Assembly: GCA_947462685.1 (NCBI GenBank)
Contig: CANHPL010000016.1
Coordinates: 1-46,437, forward strand
DNA from: Burkholderiaceae bacterium
GTDB taxonomy: Bacteria > Pseudomonadota > Gammaproteobacteria > Burkholderiales > Burkholderiaceae
Length of the DNA: 46,437 nt
Direction of reading: 5' to 3'
Positions 19,946 through 29,129 of the stretch are shown in pieces. Below the pieces are notes generated by a model that did not search any database, had not been told where the DNA came from, and was given only the letters and a program-made list of their open reading frames with translations. The position numbers were made by a program, and so were the translations under genes. Position 1 is the first letter of the stretch, and each line of letters starts with the position of its first letter.

Positions 19946-20890
19946 TTAGCTTTCTAACAGTTCTGCTAGAAGGTCAATATCGTTTTTAAAGTTACGAATC
20001 CCTTCGGCTAATTTTTCAGTAGCCATGGGATCGTCATTCATGAGTTGACGAAACGACTTCTCATCGACAGATGTAGGTGTGAAAGTCATATTTTTTGCCG
20101 CTAAAAAACTGAGCTTGGGTCTGATTTCACCTTCCGTTTTTTGTAACTGATCTAAGAGTTCCGGGCTAACAGTTAATAAGTCACAGCCTGCGAGTGCAGT
20201 GATTTGTTCGATGTTTCTGAAACTTGCACCCATGATTTCGGTTTTATAATCATGGTATTTGAGATAGTTGTAGATGTTAGTAACGGACTTTACTCCGGGA
20301 TCATTGATGCCTGACATGCGCGCATCGTCCCATCCATCGCCCAGTGATTTTTTATACCAGTCTGTGATTCTGCCGACAAACGGAGATATTAAAGTGACTC
20401 GTGACTCCGCGCAGGCAAGTGCTTGCGCTAAATTAAAAACTAAAGTTAAGTTGCAATGGATTCCTTCAGTTTCTAAAATCTTTGCGGATTGAATACCTTC
20501 CCAAGTAGCCGCAATTTTTATTAATACGCGATCTTTATCAATCCCATTGGATTGATAAAGATCAATGATTTTTCTTGCACGGCTCACTGAATTTTTAATA
20601 TCAAAAGATAATTCAGCATCAATTTCCGTAGAGACTCTTCCTGGAATGATATTTAAGATTTCCATACCAAATTTGACTAAAAGATGATCCATCTTATCTG
20701 CTGTAGATAGACCTGCATAGGTTGTTTTTACTTCCTCAATCAAATGTTGGTAGCTAGGTAATTTTGCTGCACGTAAAATAAGGGTTGGGTTGGTCGTCGC
20801 ATCTTTAGGTTGATACGCGTGCATACGCTCAAAATCACCTGTATCGGCAACCATGAACGTATGTTTTTTCATTTGTTCTAATAAATTCAT
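19946..20890 (-). CDS. tal: Transaldolase
   Basis: The 314-residue class I aldolase moves a dihydroxyacetone unit between sugar phosphates in the non-oxidative pentose phosphate pathway. DATTNPTLI (about residue 30) and the Schiff-base lysine in VLIKIAATWEG (Lys125) are present, as are NLTLVFNLAQALACAE and SPFVGRITDWYKK. It is divergent from rpiA, another enzyme of the same pathway, across a 79-base gap, so the two probably share a regulatory region. Confidence 0.97.
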   Translation of the reverse strand: MNLLEQMKKHTFMVADTGDFERMHAYQPKDATTNPTLILRAAKLPSYQHLIEEVKTTYAGLSTADKMDHLLVKFGMEILNIIPGRVSTEIDAELSFDIKNSVSRARKIIDLYQSNGIDKDRVLIKIAATWEGIQSAKILETEGIHCNLTLVFNLAQALACAESRVTLISPFVGRITDWYKKSLGDGWDDARMSGINDPGVKSVTNIYNYLKYHDYKTEIMGASFRNIEQITALAGCDLLTVSPELLDQLQKTEGEIRPKLSFLAAKNMTFTPTSVDEKSFRQLMNDDPMATEKLAEGIRNFKNDIDLLAELLES

Positions 20891-20969
20891 ATTAGTAATT
20901 TTATACAGTAAAGCTGCCTACTGCAGAGGAAAGTCAGTAAAATAAATTGATATTCAATTGAAGGAATCA

Positions 20970-21668
20970 ATGATGCACCAAGATGAACAAAAAGCCTTAG
21001 TTGCAAATGAAGCCGTGTCATTGATTTTGCAGGAAATTTCAGCTGGTGAAATCTTGGGCATAGGAACTGGATCAACTGTTAATTTGTTCATTGATGCCTT
21101 AGCTCCGTATACAAAGCACTTTAAAGGCGTAGTTTCTTCTTCTGAGGCTAGCACTGCGAGGTTACAAGGATATGGATTTCTTGTTTTTGACGCGAATGAG
21201 GTGAATGATTTAATCGCCTATGTAGATGGCGCGGATGAGATTAATCCACGTGGTGAAATGATGAAGGGCGGGGGCGGAGCATTAACTCGCGAAAAAATTG
21301 TTGCCGCTATGTCGAATCAGTTTATTTGCATCTGTGACTCCTCCAAGCAAGTAGCTACCTTAGGTAAATTCCCTTTGCCAATCGAGGTGATTCCATTATC
21401 TAGCGCACATATTCAACGATTACTCGAGAAAAAATGGGGTGGTAAGGTTAGTTTGCGTACAGTAAAAAATCAAGCTTCAGAGATTTTTGTCACTGATAAT
21501 GGGGCTTGGATTTTAGATGTAAGTGATTTGAAGATTGAGCATCCCAAAGAGTTTGAGATGGAGCTCAATCAGATACCCGGTGTGATCTGTAATGGAATTT
21601 TTGCACTCAACCCAGCAAATACCTTGATTGTCAGTAGCTCTGCTGGGGTGAAAAGGATCAATTATTAA
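20970..21668 (+). CDS. rpiA: Ribose-5-phosphate isomerase A
   Basis: The 232-residue enzyme interconverts ribose-5-phosphate and ribulose-5-phosphate. The phosphate-binding [14 protein letters not shown] and the catalytic region [28 protein letters not shown], containing the active-site Asp, Glu and Lys, are intact. The start is one of two adjacent ATG codons (20970 or 20973) behind AAGGAA; spacing slightly favours the second. The frame also extends to a TTG at 20958. The gene faces tal head to head and overlaps the convergent yggX by four bases at the stop codons. Confidence 0.97.
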   Translation: MMHQDEQKALVANEAVSLILQEISAGEILGIGTGSTVNLFIDALAPYTKHFKGVVSSSEASTARLQGYGFLVFDANEVNDLIAYVDGADEINPRGEMMKGGGGALTREKIVAAMSNQFICICDSSKQVATLGKFPLPIEVIPLSSAHIQRLLEKKWGGKVSLRTVKNQASEIFVTDNGAWILDVSDLKIEHPKEFEMELNQIPGVICNGIFALNPANTLIVSSSAGVKRINY

Positions 21669-21937
21669 GCGCTAGGTGGTACGAAGCCAGTTGCCGCATC
21701 AGCACCTTCCCCGAAGAAATGTTTTTCAGTTTGTTTTAATAAATATTGTCTAGCCCGGGTATCTGCCATATTGAGACGATTTTCATTAATCAACATCGTT
21801 TGTTGTTTTAGCCAATCTGCCCAAGCTTCTTTTGAAACTTGTTGCCAGATTTTTTTACCTAGTTCACCAGGAACCGGAGCAAACTCCAAGCCCTCAGCTT
21901 CTTTATTTAATTTAATACATTGAACCGTGCGTGCCAT
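21665..21937 (-). CDS. yggX: Probable Fe(2+)-trafficking protein YggX
   Basis: The 90-residue protein matches the YggX family in length and in the starting block [21 protein letters not shown], with the conserved Cys7, and in [19 protein letters not shown]. In enterobacteria YggX protects iron-sulfur clusters against oxidative damage and is part of the SoxRS response. It follows argA on the same strand with a 42-base gap, so it may be co-transcribed with it. Its stop overlaps that of rpiA on the other strand. Confidence 0.95.
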   Translation of the reverse strand: MARTVQCIKLNKEAEGLEFAPVPGELGKKIWQQVSKEAWADWLKQQTMLINENRLNMADTRARQYLLKQTEKHFFGEGADAATGFVPPSA

Positions 21938-21979
21938 AAAAAATTCCTGTGAATGAAAATGAAAAAGAAGATTAAAACA

Positions 21980-23344
21980 TTATAGATTTTTAATCAGAAC
22001 CATGGATTTACGATCCCAGTTGTAGTGGGACTTACGCTCTTTAGGTAATTCCTCAACCGAACGTTTGACAAAGCCGCGTTTTAAAAACCAATGTTCCGTT
22101 CTTGTAGTCAGGACAAAGAGTTTTTTAATACCTAAATCTTTCGCACGGGCCTCAATACGTTTTAATAAACGCTCACCATCTCCAACCCCTTGGGTATCCG
22201 GATCAACCGCAAGACAAGCTAATTCACCCATCCCATGCGAAAAGGGGAAGAGAGCTGCGCAACCAAAAATCACATGGTCATGTTCAATTACAGAGAAATT
22301 AGAAATATCTCGCTCAATCACCGATCTGCCCCGAGGAGCCAAAACACCTTCTTCCTCTAGAGGAGAAATAATTTGCAAAATACCACCCACATCATCCATG
22401 TTGGCTTCACGCAAGTTTTCGATATCAGAAGTAACAATCATGGTGCCAACACCATCATGGGTAAATAATTCTTCTAAGACAGCGCCGTCACGGTTATGAG
22501 GTAGGATGTGCACACGATTGACGCCGAGTTTAACTGCTTTGCCTGCAGTAGCCAGCAATGAGCGTAATTCCCCAAGTGGCAAGCCCTCATCGCCTAATAA
22601 CTTTGACAGTTCGGGAAGAGCGATTTCCGCAATTGGTAATCCCTCAGCATCTACCAAACGATCTACATTCGACAAGAAGATGAGCTTATCGGCCTTGAGA
22701 GCGGTTGCAGTTGAACATGCAACATCTTCATAAGCCAAATTAAAGGCTTGTCCAGTCGGTGAGAAGCCCAAAGGCGATAAAAGCACAATTTTATTATGTT
22801 CTAGCGACATTTTGATGGACTCAGCATCCACCTTACGCACCAATCCCGTATGCATAAAATCTACACCGTCCACGATACCAACTGGGCGTGCAGTAATAAA
22901 GTTACCAGAAATCACAGAAATTCGCGAACCTGCCATTGGCGTGTTGGGTAATCCTTGGCTGAAGCAAGCTTCGATATCTAAACGTAATTCACCAACTGCT
23001 TCTTTTACACATTCCATGGTGGCAGCATCGGTAATCCGGTAGCCTAGCATCTGTCCTTGACCGTATTTGGCATCAATCGAGTGGAGAGCTAATTGTTCCT
23101 GAATTTGCGGACGAGAGCCATGGACGAGGACGATGTTCATGCCCATCGCGTGAAGCATAGCAATATCTTCAACTAGATTTTCTAATTCACTATCGGTGGC
23201 TAATTCACCAGCAAAAGCAATGACAAATGTTTTGCCATGAAAGGAATGAATATAGGGAGCAACCGTTCTTAACCAGCTTACAAATGGAAAAGTATCTGGG
23301 TTATGGGCTTCGTTTATTTGATTTTCGGTTGATTTTGTCGACAT
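21980..23344 (-). CDS. argA: Amino-acid N-acetyltransferase (N-acetylglutamate synthase)
   Basis: The 454-residue protein makes N-acetylglutamate from glutamate and acetyl-CoA, the first step of arginine synthesis. It has an N-terminal amino-acid-kinase-like domain (residues about 30-300: FVIAFAGEL, IVLVHGSRPQIQEQL, LLSPLGFSPTGQAFN) that normally binds arginine for feedback, and a C-terminal GNAT domain with the acetyl-CoA loop DPDTQGVGDGERLL and the LTTRTEHWFLKRGF segment. The start codon lies only 16 bases from that of divergent hrpA. Confidence 0.96.
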   Translation of the reverse strand: MSTKSTENQINEAHNPDTFPFVSWLRTVAPYIHSFHGKTFVIAFAGELATDSELENLVEDIAMLHAMGMNIVLVHGSRPQIQEQLALHSIDAKYGQGQMLGYRITDAATMECVKEAVGELRLDIEACFSQGLPNTPMAGSRISVISGNFITARPVGIVDGVDFMHTGLVRKVDAESIKMSLEHNKIVLLSPLGFSPTGQAFNLAYEDVACSTATALKADKLIFLSNVDRLVDAEGLPIAEIALPELSKLLGDEGLPLGELRSLLATAGKAVKLGVNRVHILPHNRDGAVLEELFTHDGVGTMIVTSDIENLREANMDDVGGILQIISPLEEEGVLAPRGRSVIERDISNFSVIEHDHVIFGCAALFPFSHGMGELACLAVDPDTQGVGDGERLLKRIEARAKDLGIKKLFVLTTRTEHWFLKRGFVKRSVEELPKERKSHYNWDRKSMVLIKNL

Positions 23345-23360
23345 AAGCGAAAATTATAGG

Positions 23361-26300
23361 ATGCTTATGAATCAAAATGCTAAAAATACTCAGAATCAGT
23401 TGGAAAAACCTCACATTCGCCTGGAGTTTCCGGAACTTTTGCCCGTTAGTGGTCAGCGAAAGAGAATTATGGAGGCTTTAGAGGCGAATCAAGTCATTAT
23501 TGTGTGTGGCGAGACAGGCTCGGGAAAAACTACCCAATTACCCAAAATTTGCCTAGCAATGGGACGTGGACGAATTAATGGTTCTAAGAGGCTCATCGGG
23601 CACACCCAACCTCGAAGAATTGCTGCAACGTCGACTGCTAAGCGAATTGCTGATGAATTAGGCACGCCTATAGGTCAGGATGTTGGCTATCAGGTACGGT
23701 TTACAGATCAAACGAGCCCAACTGCGTCCATAAAGTTAATGACGGACGGGATTTTATTGGCGCAAACACAAAAAGATCCTTTATTACTAGCTTATGACAC
23801 GATCATTATTGATGAAGCCCATGAGCGAAGTTTGAATATTGATTTTTTGTTAGGCTATCTTCGTCAGATATTACCGAAAAGACCCGATTTAAAAGTCATT
23901 ATTACTTCAGCGACCATCGATGCGTCGATGTTTGCAAAGCACTTTCATTTTGAGAAAGAAGTGCCCATCATTGAGGTTAGTGGCAGACTCTTTCCAGTGG
24001 AAATTCGTTATCGACCTTTATCAGAGGGAAATGTTAAAGAAGATAAAGATATTGCTGAGGGTGTTTCAGAAGCGATTACGGAGTTATGGGGGCAAGGTGT
24101 TTCTGGCATGGGAGATATTTTGGTATTTTTACCAGGAGAGCGAGAGATTCGTGACTGTGCAGAGTTATTGCGTAAAAATATTTCATTACAGCAGCGCTAC
24201 CATCCAGACATATTGAGTTTGTTTGCACGGCAATCTGTCGCAGAGCAAGAAAAAGTATTTCAAATAGGGCGAGGTCGACGCATTATTCTTGCAACCAATG
24301 TTGCTGAAACTTCTTTAACAGTCCCTGGCATTCGATTTGTAGTGGATGCAGGGACTGCAAGAGTCAAGCGCTACTCCTACCGAAACAAAGTAGAGCAATT
24401 ACAAATTGAAGCCATCTCTCAATCTGCAGCCAATCAGCGTGCTGGTCGATGTGGACGGGTAGCTGATGGAATCTGTATCAGGTTATATGGTGAAGATGAG
24501 TTTCAATTGCGAACAGCGTATACCGATCCAGAGATCATGAGAAGCTCGCTCGCGGGTGTGATTCTGAGAATGGCATCATTACGACTATCCAAGATTGATG
24601 AGTTTCCTTTTATTCAAGCACCAACTGGCAGAGCAATTAGTGACGGTATCCAGTTATTGGAAGAACTGGGGGCTGTGGAAGCTAATTATAAAGAGGGGTC
24701 AAGAGAAATCACTTTGACGGAAATTGGTCGGGAGTTAGCACACCTACCACTTGATCCTAGAGTCTCCCGAATGTTGATTGCCGCAAGAGAACATGTAGCA
24801 CTGAGAGAAGTTCTTATCATCGCCTCTGCTATGGCGATTCAGGATCCAAGAGAACGGCCACCTGAGTTCTCTCAACAAGCTGATTTAGCCCACAAAATAT
24901 TTGCCGATGAGCAATCCGAATTTATTAGTTTTATTAAGTTATGGGATTGGTACCATCAAGCGGCAGAAAAAAAATCGAGCAATCGGCAATTTGATGAATT
25001 ATGTAAAAAACATTTTCTATCACCGCGTCGCATGCGCGAATGGCGGGATGTTCATCAACAATTACAAGAGATCTTGGTTGCCCAAGGGTGGCGCATGAGT
25101 GCATTACCCGCCACTTATGAACAAATTCATACATCCTTGTTAACAGGATTATTAGGTAATATTGGAAAAAAATCAGACGAAGACCAATGGTTTGAGGGGG
25201 CTAGAGGGATTAAGTTAACCATATGGCCCGGCAATCATTTGCTCAAAAAACCTAAGTCATGGATTGTTGCTGGCGAGCTTGTAGAGACGAATCGTTTATA
25301 CGCCCGCAATATAGCCAATATTGAACCCAAATGGGTTGAAAGAATTTGCCAGCATCGCCTGCAAAAAACATGGAGTGAGCCATTTTGGGATACAAGAACT
25401 GGTGAGGTGATGGCTCATGAACAGGGAGCGTTGTATGGCCTTAGTTTGTATCATGGTCGAAAAATTAAATATGCTTTGATGGAGCCGATTGAGGCGCGTA
25501 AGATTTTTATTCAGCGCGCATTGGTAGAAGGAGCATTACTCGGGCAAGCAGACATTAGTCAATTACAAAAACAATCGGGTAAAACATTTCAATTCTTTTG
25601 GAAAAACCAACACATTATTCAACAAGTAGAGGCATTAGAGCATCGATCAAGAAGGCAAGACGTGTTGGTCAGTGATCAAATTATTTACGAATTTTATGCC
25701 GAGGTATTACCAGAATCAGTTTTGAGTAGAAGCTCACTTCAGGCATGGTTAGAAAAGCATCCAAGTCACATGCCACAACTGGAGTTAAGTAAAGAAGATT
25801 TGATGCGTCATGAGGCAACCCACATTAGCGATGATCGATATCCAAAATATTTGCAAATGATGGGTACCCAATTAAGCCTCCATTATCACTTTGAGCCAGG
25901 AAGTCCCAAAGATGGCGTGACACTTGTCGTGCCCTTGGCTTTACTTAATCAAGTGGATGAAAGAAGGTGTGCTTGGTTGGTACCTGGTTTGTGCGTCGAA
26001 AAAATACATTTGCTATTAAAAACCTTGCCTCAAAATTTGCGACGGCACTTTGTTCCCTTGCCAGAGTTTGCAAAAGGGTGTGTTAATAATTGGTTAGAGC
26101 AACAAGATTTTGGCAAAGGAGATTTGATCGATGCCTTAATTAAACAAATTAGAGAAAAAACACAAATCATCGTCACAAGAGCTGATTTTCGTCCAGAAAA
26201 TTTACCCTCACACTGCATGATGAATTACCGCATGATGGATGAACATGGTAGACAACTTGATCTGGATCGTAACTTATCGCAACTGCGGGCTCAATATGCC

Positions 26301-27275
26301 AAAGATGCTCGTGAAATTTTCCAAGAGGCCGCCAGTTTAGCTATTCAAGAAGTTAGTCGAAGCACAGAGTCCAGTGACAAAAAGTTACAGCCAACCACAA
26401 AGCTAGATGGGCAGATAGAGCAATTGAAGATTATTGATTGGAGCTTTGGTGAATTGCCGGAAATGTTGGAAATCCAAAAAGGGAAACAAAGCTTTTATGG
26501 ATATCCAGCTCTTGAAGATTGTGGGTCGCATTGTGAGTTGAATTTTTACGACGATCCTGAGCTTGCTAGAAAAACTCATTTACGGGGAATGCGGAGACTT
26601 TGTTCTATCGCTCATAAAGAGACGCTCAAGTTATTGCAAAAACAATTGCCAGGAGCAAGAGAGATTGGTTTGCTTTTTATGCAAATTGGGACTTATGAAG
26701 AAATTATGCAGCAAATCTTGGATTTGGCGATTGAGCGATCCTGTTTATTAGAGCCCTTACCGCGAAATCCAGAGGAATTTAAAGCGCGGATGCAGGTTGC
26801 GAAAACAAAATTATCTTTAATTGCTCAGGATATTGCGAAACAAACTCTGCAATGCCTAGAGCTATCTGCCGAAATACCTAAAAAGTTAAATCTTGCCAAA
26901 AGTATTTGTCCCCGAGCATTTGAAGATATTCAAGGTCAGTATCAACAGTTGGTCAATCGCCAATTTATTGCGCAGACACCATATGAACAAATGGTTCATA
27001 TACCAAGGTATTTAAAAGGCATCATCGTACGAATCGAAAAGTTAAGGACGAATCTTACTCGAGACCAAGAAAATCAAACGCATTGGCAACGATTACATCG
27101 TCAATATTTGCAGGTGATGAAAAATCAAGTCAATGTCGAAGTCAGTCGCGAAATACAGGACATTCGATGGCAATTAGAAGAGTTGCGAATCGCTCTATAT
27201 GCTCAAGAATTAAAAACACCAACTCCTATGTCAGTAAAACGAATTGAAAAGATTTTAGCAATTAAAACAGCATAA
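23361..27275 (+). CDS. hrpA: ATP-dependent RNA helicase HrpA
   Basis: The 1304-residue DEAH-box helicase is the full length of E. coli HrpA. Motifs run in order: Walker A GETGSGKTTQLP (about residue 51), DEAH (about 151), TSAT, and motif VI QSAANQRAGRCGR. They are followed by the helicase-associated and OB-fold regions and the long HrpA-specific C-terminal domain. HrpA is linked to mRNA processing of fimbrial operons and, more recently, to resolving stalled ribosomes. The ATG at 23361 or 23367 is the start. With argA so close on the other strand, its promoter must lie within argA coding sequence. Confidence 0.97.
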   Translation: MLMNQNAKNTQNQLEKPHIRLEFPELLPVSGQRKRIMEALEANQVIIVCGETGSGKTTQLPKICLAMGRGRINGSKRLIGHTQPRRIAATSTAKRIADELGTPIGQDVGYQVRFTDQTSPTASIKLMTDGILLAQTQKDPLLLAYDTIIIDEAHERSLNIDFLLGYLRQILPKRPDLKVIITSATIDASMFAKHFHFEKEVPIIEVSGRLFPVEIRYRPLSEGNVKEDKDIAEGVSEAITELWGQGVSGMGDILVFLPGEREIRDCAELLRKNISLQQRYHPDILSLFARQSVAEQEKVFQIGRGRRIILATNVAETSLTVPGIRFVVDAGTARVKRYSYRNKVEQLQIEAISQSAANQRAGRCGRVADGICIRLYGEDEFQLRTAYTDPEIMRSSLAGVILRMASLRLSKIDEFPFIQAPTGRAISDGIQLLEELGAVEANYKEGSREITLTEIGRELAHLPLDPRVSRMLIAAREHVALREVLIIASAMAIQDPRERPPEFSQQADLAHKIFADEQSEFISFIKLWDWYHQAAEKKSSNRQFDELCKKHFLSPRRMREWRDVHQQLQEILVAQGWRMSALPATYEQIHTSLLTGLLGNIGKKSDEDQWFEGARGIKLTIWPGNHLLKKPKSWIVAGELVETNRLYARNIANIEPKWVERICQHRLQKTWSEPFWDTRTGEVMAHEQGALYGLSLYHGRKIKYALMEPIEARKIFIQRALVEGALLGQADISQLQKQSGKTFQFFWKNQHIIQQVEALEHRSRRQDVLVSDQIIYEFYAEVLPESVLSRSSLQAWLEKHPSHMPQLELSKEDLMRHEATHISDDRYPKYLQMMGTQLSLHYHFEPGSPKDGVTLVVPLALLNQVDERRCAWLVPGLCVEKIHLLLKTLPQNLRRHFVPLPEFAKGCVNNWLEQQDFGKGDLIDALIKQIREKTQIIVTRADFRPENLPSHCMMNYRMMDEHGRQLDLDRNLSQLRAQYAKDAREIFQEAASLAIQEVSRSTESSDKKLQPTTKLDGQIEQLKIIDWSFGELPEMLEIQKGKQSFYGYPALEDCGSHCELNFYDDPELARKTHLRGMRRLCSIAHKETLKLLQKQLPGAREIGLLFMQIGTYEEIMQQILDLAIERSCLLEPLPRNPEEFKARMQVAKTKLSLIAQDIAKQTLQCLELSAEIPKKLNLAKSICPRAFEDIQGQYQQLVNRQFIAQTPYEQMVHIPRYLKGIIVRIEKLRTNLTRDQENQTHWQRLHRQYLQVMKNQVNVEVSREIQDIRWQLEELRIALYAQELKTPTPMSVKRIEKILAIKTA

Positions 27276-27327
27276 AATGCCCTTGCTTTAGGAGGGGGAA
27301 GATGGCAAATGCGATTCGAGGTTAAAA

Positions 27328-27333
27328 TATAAT
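27328..27333 (+). promoter_or_regulatory. Probable -10 element before the YVTN propeller gene
   Basis: A perfect TATAAT lies 24 bases before the start codon at 27358. No good -35 is present at 16-18 bases. This is the likeliest promoter for the run of five genes ending at 31745. Confidence 0.4.
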
Positions 27334-27357
27334 TATGAAAATTTGTAAATAAGAACA

Positions 27358-28359
27358 ATGAATCGCATTCTAATCAGCCTATTATGTTGCGCTCAATTCG
27401 CGGTTTTTGCAGTAGAAAAACCCATTGCTAAATCGGATGCTGATGGAGCTCCCAAGCTAGCTATTATTCTCAATTCTGGTTCTGCCTCAGTCTCTCGCAT
27501 TGACATGCAAAAAAGAGAAGTAATTGATGATTTTCCGATTGGTAAAGAGCCACATCATCTGATGATGATGCCGGATGGCAAAACTTTAATTGTGGCAAAT
27601 GCTGCCGCTGATAATTTAGTTCTTTTAGACGCTACGACGGGGAATAAATTAGGTACTATTCCGAAAATTATTGATCCCTATCAAATTGGATTTTCACCGA
27701 ATAATAAATGGTTTGTTGTTGCCGGAAACCGTCTTGATCGCGTCGATATTTATCCTGTCAATAATGGCAACATCATACCCAAGCCAGATATCTACAAAAT
27801 CCCTCAAACACCTAGTCACATCGCATTTACAAATGATAGCCAGATCACTTTTGTGACCTTGCAAGACTCTAATGAAATTGTCGCAATTGATTTGCAGGCG
27901 AAAAAAGAGTTATGGAAAATGCGCGTGGGAAAGATGCCAGCTGGTTTATGGATGACTCCCGGGGATAAATATTTGTTATTAGGCGTAACGGGTGAAGATT
28001 TTGTCCAAGTCATTGATTGGAAAACCCAGAAAATTATTAAAACAATTAAAACAGGAAAAGGTGCACATAATTTTCGACCATTAGGGGATGGACGACATGT
28101 GTTTGTGACCAATCGAGTCGCCGCAACGATTACTAAGATTGATATGGAAACCTTAGAAAATGTAGCCACGATCAAAGGATTGCCTGCAGGGCCTGACTGT
28201 ATGGATATTACGCCCAATCAAAAAGAGCTTTGGGTGACTTTCCGCTTTTCCAAGAAGGTGGGTATTATCAATTTGACCACCAACGAACTTGAAAAAACTA
28301 TTAAGGTTGGCAATAGTCCTCACGGTGTTTTCTTTACACCTAATGCTGCTTGGCAGTAA
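27358..28359 (+). CDS. Exported YncE-like YVTN-family beta-propeller protein
   Basis: The 333-residue protein starts with a signal peptide (MNRILISLLCCAQFAVFA, probable cleavage before VEKP). It continues with repeated propeller strands of the YVTN type: VSRIDMQKREVIDDFPIGKEPHHL, LIVANAAADNLVLLDATTG, HVFVTNRVAATITKIDM, ELWVTFRFSKKVGIINL and the closing GNSPHGVFF. Such proteins are periplasmic or surface-located binding proteins of mostly unknown ligand. The next gene, a deacetylase, begins five bases after its stop, suggesting a joint envelope function. Confidence 0.88.
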   Translation: MNRILISLLCCAQFAVFAVEKPIAKSDADGAPKLAIILNSGSASVSRIDMQKREVIDDFPIGKEPHHLMMMPDGKTLIVANAAADNLVLLDATTGNKLGTIPKIIDPYQIGFSPNNKWFVVAGNRLDRVDIYPVNNGNIIPKPDIYKIPQTPSHIAFTNDSQITFVTLQDSNEIVAIDLQAKKELWKMRVGKMPAGLWMTPGDKYLLLGVTGEDFVQVIDWKTQKIIKTIKTGKGAHNFRPLGDGRHVFVTNRVAATITKIDMETLENVATIKGLPAGPDCMDITPNQKELWVTFRFSKKVGIINLTTNELEKTIKVGNSPHGVFFTPNAAWQ

Positions 28360-28364
28360 ATAAA

Positions 28365-29120
28365 ATGAATCGTTTGAAGTCCACCATACGCAATTTTTTA
28401 GCGATTTGCATTTGTGTGTGGTCATTCCATGCACATGCTCAAACTTGTCAAAGGACGGTTTATTTAACGTTTGATACAGGTAATATGTCAGTTGCTCAGT
28501 TCGTGGCAGATACGTTGCGCAAGCATCAAGTAAAGGCTACTTTTTTCTTGGCAAACGAAAAAACCAATCGTGACGACATGGCTTTAGATGATTCTTGGAA
28601 AAATTTTTGGCGAACATTACAGCAAGAAGGCCATTCATTTGGAAGCCACACTATGCATCACGCTTACTTTCAAAAAGACGGCAAGAGTCAAGGTGAAGTC
28701 ATTTTGAAACCTCAATTTGGCCCCCGAGCAGGTAAGGCATATGTGGCTAATCAATTCGAGGTTTGTCATGAAATTAAAATGGTTGATCAACGTTTTTATG
28801 AATTAACCGGGGCTAATTTGAAAAAAATATGGCGTGCTCCAGGCGGTAAAACTTCACCCAGACTCATTCAACTGGGGAATGCTTGTGGCTTTAAGCATGT
28901 CGGTTGGACATCAACAGGATTTTTAGGTGATGAGCTTTCTTCAGCGCAATACCCGAATGAGCAATTACTCAAAAAATCTTTGGGAGAAATTAAAGATGGT
29001 GATATTACGATGGCTCATTTAGGTATCTGGTCTAGAAAAGATCCTTGGGCATTGGGGGTTTTAGAGCCACTGATTGTTGGTTTAAAAGCCCAAGGATTCT
29101 GTTTTGCGACCGTTGATTAG
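28365..29120 (+). CDS. Exported NodB-type polysaccharide deacetylase family protein
   Basis: The 251-residue protein has a signal peptide ending SFHAHA-Q and a NodB fold. Motif 1 reads LTFDTGNMS, so the first Asp is kept but the second, usually a metal ligand, is Thr. Motif 2 SHTMHH supplies the HxxxH metal ligands, motif 3 is WRAPGGKTSP, and motif 4 is DITMAHLG. The same TFDTG variant is known to me from related Burkholderiales proteins, so it is probably a stable subfamily, not a dead enzyme. Family enzymes remove acetyl groups from peptidoglycan, chitin-like or exopolysaccharides. I chose ATG 28365 over the in-frame TTG at 28350. Confidence 0.87.
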   Translation: MNRLKSTIRNFLAICICVWSFHAHAQTCQRTVYLTFDTGNMSVAQFVADTLRKHQVKATFFLANEKTNRDDMALDDSWKNFWRTLQQEGHSFGSHTMHHAYFQKDGKSQGEVILKPQFGPRAGKAYVANQFEVCHEIKMVDQRFYELTGANLKKIWRAPGGKTSPRLIQLGNACGFKHVGWTSTGFLGDELSSAQYPNEQLLKKSLGEIKDGDITMAHLGIWSRKDPWALGVLEPLIVGLKAQGFCFATVD

Positions 29121-29129
29121 GTATTCATC

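Noticed and set aside
20945..20959. Inverted repeat AATTGA-TAT-TCAATT before rpiA
   Set aside because: Short and entirely AT-rich in an AT-rich gap; chance occurrence is likely and no promoter geometry supports it.
22065..23042. Three open frames on the plus strand opposite argA
   Set aside because: They mirror the codon pattern of argA on the other strand and have Ser/Arg/Pro-rich products typical of antisense shadows.
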